From assembly GCA_042219525.1 (NCBI GenBank), contig JBDGPU010000069.1, forward strand, positions 62,001-126,000: a stretch of 64,000 bases of DNA. Direction: 5' to 3'. The notes under the pieces are model-generated. The model made no database searches. It worked only from the letters and a program-made list of their open reading frames with translations, and had not been told where the DNA came from. Of the stretch, positions 62,001-64,000 are shown piece after piece (positions within the stretch are counted from its first letter, which is position 1; each line of letters opens with the position of its first letter). This DNA comes from JBDGPU01 sp042219525 (GTDB taxonomy: Archaea > Halobacteriota > Halobacteria > Halobacteriales > Haloferacaceae). The translations under genes were made by a program, and so were the position numbers.

Positions 62001-62131
62001 TCGAACCGGATGTCGCCGTCGACGCGCGATTCGAGGGCTGCCGCCAGGTCCGGTCGCTCGACGTCCTCGCTCTGATAATCAAAATCCCCCGCAGTCGCGG
62101 GGTCGGGAGCGGCGTCACGATGAGAAGCCAT
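59012..62131 (-). CDS. dld: FAD-linked D-lactate/glycolate dehydrogenase with Fe-S and CCG domains (fused)
   Basis: A 1039-residue fusion. The FAD-binding PCMH domain (about 55-270) has VLPRGGGTSLAGQT and the NNSTGAHSLVYGKT loop. The FAD-oxidase C domain (290-570) contains GPGVLHIRPLINTK and SISGEHGDGRARTQW. Two Fe-S cysteine sets follow: CHGCGGCRGPQ and CVGCKGCKMDCPSE. The C-terminal CCG heterodisulphide-type domain has STCCGMAGSFGYEAEH. Such enzymes oxidise D-lactate or glycolate and pass electrons to quinones. It is divergent from lctP, supporting lactate. ATG 62131 is chosen; one at 62137 is also possible. Confidence 0.92.
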   Translation of the reverse strand: MASHRDAAPDPATAGDFDYQSEDVERPDLAAALESRVDGDIRFDSYSRQLYATDASAYEVTPIGVVLPRSTRDVASVVSYCAEEGIPVLPRGGGTSLAGQTVNEAVVLDFTRYMDGIHAVDPDAERATVDAGAYIGDLNAELEPHGLKFAPDPAWRDKSAVGGAIGNNSTGAHSLVYGKTDHYVEEVEVVLADGTVTTFGEVAVEDLRERAEGVECVDPAAAAAGAKFDAPEAFPGDVDLEARIAVEIVRILDDAADDIDERYPELKRNVSGYNLDRLLAEYRGEYGEEGVVNLARLLAGSEGTLGIVTEATVSLEPIPETKAVALLTYEDLPSAMEDVSAVLEHDPAAVEVMDDVLLDLARDTSEFADVVGMLPDGTDSVLLIEFYADSDEHGRQLVADLIADRVPDAATEATPSDGAADVSDDPVRALTAMEAHDADTREQFWKMRKSGLPILLGRTSDAKHLSFIEDCAIPPEHLPEYSREFQRILDDHDTFASFYAHAGPGVLHIRPLINTKMVEGVERMASIADEVSDLVVSLGGSISGEHGDGRARTQWNRKLYGEDLWTAFRALKTAFDPDWLLNPGQVCGDVDMTENLRFSPDYEFETAIDTSLNWPNENGMQGMVELCHGCGGCRGPQETTGGVMCPTYRAAEEEIQSTRGRANMLRQAMSGDLPDDPTDEEFSEEVLDLCVGCKGCKMDCPSEVDMAKLKTEVAHARHEEQGPSIRDRIFANVETLSAWGSKLAPLSNKLPELPGARTLMEKTVGITAERKLPTFRSESLEDWFDARGDAAVPEAQADRKVLLFPDAFTNYSRPQAGKAAVRVLEAAGCHVAIPDVPGSGRPAHSKGFLDQARATATEVVEELSPAVRDGWDVVVVEPSDAVMLQSDYHDVLGGDASSVADDHVTAVTESTYGALEYLDVLRLDDELPLSAPDEQLTYHGHCHQKATAKDHHAVGVLRRAGYGVDPLDSTCCGMAGSFGYEAEHLSMSEAIGQQLYDQVDDSAGDVVVAPGASCRSQLEHREGASEPPHPMEKVAEALE

Positions 62132-62230
62132 TTGCATGCAACTCGGCCCGTATCCCCAAAAGCACCCGGTACGCGGCGATATCACCGGACGGCGTCGGCG
62201 TTCGTGAATACCTCATCTGAGGGGGACAAC

Positions 62231-62246
62231 GGCGGCCAGCGCCGCC
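62231..62246. promoter_or_regulatory. Hairpin in the dld-lctP intergenic region
   Basis: GGCGGC-CAGC-GCCGCC (62231-62246) has perfect 6-base arms. It lies about 100 bases upstream of the dld start and about 75 bases before the lctP TATA box. It may be a regulator site shared by the two divergent genes. Confidence 0.35.
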
Positions 62247-62319
62247 GATCGCCACAATGGGAGTGTTGTCGGTGAGCGAAAACCTTGCGCCGGCGTGTAA
62301 TTATTGCTCAAACATGGTT

Positions 62320-62415
62320 GATTATTATATTCGATCGTCGTGCTTTCGGTGTGTTACGAAGCGACACGCACATTGCGGTCGAATCGAGTTGGCAGTCAAC
62401 TGTGGGTGACACCCA
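62320..62415 (+). promoter_or_regulatory. lctP promoter and leader
   Basis: GATTATTATATTC (62320-62332) is a good TATA box; transcription would start near 62355 and leave a leader of about 60 bases. An in-frame TGA at 62407 excludes longer starts. TGGGT-GAC-ACCCA (62403-62415) is a hairpin that directly abuts the ATG at 62416. A leader is unusual among the mostly leaderless genes here and suggests control at translation or a binding site. Confidence 0.5.
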
Positions 62416-64000
62416 ATGAGCGCCGCGGAGATCGTCATGGCGGTCCTCCCGCTCCTGACCATCGCGTATCTGATGGTCGCGCGGTACTGGCCCGCGACCC
62501 GGGCCATGCCTATCGCGTGGGGCGTCGCCGTCGCCATCGGCTTCGCCGGCTGGGGGATGTCGTCGACGTGGATCGCCGCCGCGACGATATCCGGGTTCAT
62601 CACGGCGTTGAACATCCTGTTCATCGTCTTCGGCGCCGTTTTGCTCCTGTACACGCTCAAGCAGACGAGCGCCTTCGACGCGATCAACTCCGGCTTCGCG
62701 TCGATCAGCGAGGACCGACGCGTGCAGGTCGTCCTTCTGGTCTTCCTGATGGGCTCGTTCATCGAGGGCGCGGCCGGCTTCGGCACGCCCGCCGCGGTCG
62801 TCGGGCCGTTGCTCGTCGGCCTTGGCTTCCCGCCGCTCGCGGCCGTCGTAGTCGCGCTGACCGGGAACCTGATGGCGATTACCTTCGGCGCCGTCGGGAC
62901 ACCGCTGGTTATCGGCCTCCAGGACGTTTTCCAGGAGTCCAAGACGATCACCGCCGACCTCGCCGGGACCGGGATGACCGTCACCGAGTGGGTCGGTGAG
63001 ATCGCGGTGTTCGCCGCGACGTATCACGGCATCGTCGGCATCGCGCTCCCCTTCATCGGCGTCGCGATGATGACGCGCTTCTTCGGCGAGGAACGGTCGA
63101 TCGAGCCCGCGCTCGACGCGCTGCCGCTCTGCCTGTTCGCGTGGGCCGCCTTCACCGTTCCCTACTGGCTCACGGCGTACTTCCTGGGCCCGGTCTTCCC
63201 GGGGCTGCTCGGGTCGATGGTCGGCCTCGCGCTCACGGTCGGCGTGCTGAAGCTCGGCTACCTCCACCCCGACGAGGAGTGGGACTTCGGTCCGCGCGAG
63301 AACTGGCCCGAACACTGGGTCGGCGACATCGAGCCCGGCGAATCGGGCACCGGGACGGGGATCAGCTCCGGCTCCGACTCCGGCGCCACCGTCACCGCTG
63401 ACGGCGGCGTCGCCCAGCAGATGGGTATCTGGAAAGCGTGGACGCCCTACATCGGTCTCGCGGCGCTCCTCGTCATGACCCGGACTATCGGCCCGCTCAC
63501 GTCGTTCCTCAAGACGACGCTGAAGTTCTCCTGGGAAAGCATCCTCGGAACGTCGCTCTCGGGAGAATTCGCGTTCCTCTACCTGCCTGGGGCCGTGTTC
63601 CTCGCTATCCACCTCGTCACCATCCCGCTGCACGGGATGTTCGGCGACCAGGTGAAAGACGCGTGGATCGAGACGGGGAAGAAGGTCGCGCCCGCGACGG
63701 TCGCCCTCCTGTTCGCCGTCGGCACCGTCCAGATCATGATCCAGTCCGGCACCGCGACCGGTGGCCAGAGCATGCTGCAGGTCCTCTCGACCGCGACGGC
63801 CGACACCGCGGGTGGGGTCTACCCCTTCTTCGCGGCGCTGGTCGGCGCGTTCGGCGCGTTCCTGGCCGGGTCGAACACGGTCAGTGACATCCTGTTCGGG
63901 ACGTTCCAGTACGGCGTTGCCACCGAACTCGGCATCTCCCGAACCGTCCTCGTCGCCGCGCAGGCGGTCGGCGGCGCAATCGGGAACCTCATCGCCGTCC
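62416..64000 (+). CDS. lctP: L-lactate permease (LctP family), 3' end cut off
   Basis: The frame runs from ATG 62416 to the window end (528 codons visible). The protein has about 11-12 hydrophobic helices. The family signatures are FLMGSFIEGAAGFGTPAAVVGPLLVGLGF (about 110-138) and the QSGTATGGQSMLQVLS and FGAFLAGSNTVSDILFGTFQYG segments near the C-terminus. It imports lactate or glycolate by proton or sodium symport. Divergent to the dehydrogenase, it makes a lactate-use pair. A Gly/Ser-rich loop (around 300-330) separates the halves. Confidence 0.94.
   Translation, partial: MSAAEIVMAVLPLLTIAYLMVARYWPATRAMPIAWGVAVAIGFAGWGMSSTWIAAATISGFITALNILFIVFGAVLLLYTLKQTSAFDAINSGFASISEDRRVQVVLLVFLMGSFIEGAAGFGTPAAVVGPLLVGLGFPPLAAVVVALTGNLMAITFGAVGTPLVIGLQDVFQESKTITADLAGTGMTVTEWVGEIAVFAATYHGIVGIALPFIGVAMMTRFFGEERSIEPALDALPLCLFAWAAFTVPYWLTAYFLGPVFPGLLGSMVGLALTVGVLKLGYLHPDEEWDFGPRENWPEHWVGDIEPGESGTGTGISSGSDSGATVTADGGVAQQMGIWKAWTPYIGLAALLVMTRTIGPLTSFLKTTLKFSWESILGTSLSGEFAFLYLPGAVFLAIHLVTIPLHGMFGDQVKDAWIETGKKVAPATVALLFAVGTVQIMIQSGTATGGQSMLQVLSTATADTAGGVYPFFAALVGAFGAFLAGSNTVSDILFGTFQYGVATELGISRTVLVAAQAVGGAIGNLIAV

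Noticed and set aside
1..64000. tRNA or rRNA genes
   Set aside because: I looked for T-loop GGTTCRANTCC and rRNA-like conserved blocks in the intergenic regions and found none.

Overview
The window looks like a chromosomal contig of a haloarchaeon (class Halobacteria). Most genes are GC-rich and strongly acidic. Several families are haloarchaeal or archaeal: the RPA1-RPAP-phosphoesterase operon, topoisomerase VI A and B, Trm56, archaeal riboflavin-pathway reductase, a proteasome beta subunit with a propeptide, an ATP-dependent DNA ligase, and DUF5787, DUF5789 and uS10-like proteins. Many genes have a TATA-like element about 25-30 bases before the start codon, as expected for leaderless transcripts. 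No rRNA or tRNA gene was seen. A 100-base run of N (12945-13044) lies inside a tandem repeat, so the assembly is draft.

Layout. 1-8.7 kb: a truncated sugar-nucleotide epimerase, tRNA methylase Trm56, the rpe-rpap1-rpa1 operon on the minus strand, diaminopyrimidine reductase and an XPD/Rad3-type Fe-S helicase. 8.7-13.8 kb: a lipoprotein, a HerA-like ATPase coupled to a small protein, a ZIP transporter, a repeat with the assembly gap and a DUF2267 protein. 14.1-19.9 kb: top6B carrying a 568-residue intein with a LAGLIDADG endonuclease, then top6A and msrB. 19.9-24.5 kb: a repeat block, HAD phosphatase, class II aldolase, O6-methylguanine repair protein, a metallo-beta-lactamase-fold hydrolase, and an arsR / Cys-tailed small membrane protein / ArsN2-like acetyltransferase cluster. 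24.5-34.4 kb: DNA ligase, GCS2-like ligase, proteasome beta subunit, an amino-acid permease, a formamidase-type hydrolase and small haloarchaeal proteins, one looking like a degenerate MPN domain.

34.5-43.5 kb: short MscS, DUF2797 protein, and a quinone/electrophile-type locus (flavin reductase, VOC dioxygenase, DoxX, HxlR regulator). Next come a secreted COG1361-like protein coupled to an RND exporter, then an unusual phased array of ACTTAAA motifs and acylphosphatase. 43.5-52 kb: phosphohexomutase, a complete BMP-type (nucleoside-like) ABC importer and an AbgA-like M20 amidohydrolase. 52-58.7 kb: uS10-like protein, Nudix hydrolase, an AT-richer HTH/nucleotidyltransferase pair resembling a toxin-antitoxin module, a transposase-less IS200/IS605-like element, a DUF5787 nuclease-like protein and an orphan sensor kinase. 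59-64 kb: a large FAD/Fe-S D-lactate (glycolate) dehydrogenase divergent from an LctP lactate permease that runs off the end.

The most interesting leads are the HTH/nucleotidyltransferase pair with two operator-like palindromes, the ArsR-controlled module, the CatDE/MhqO-like quinone locus, the helically spaced ACTTAAA array, the intein in the Top6B ATP site and the intergenic tandem repeats. All functional calls come from reading the sequence and family memory; no database search was run.
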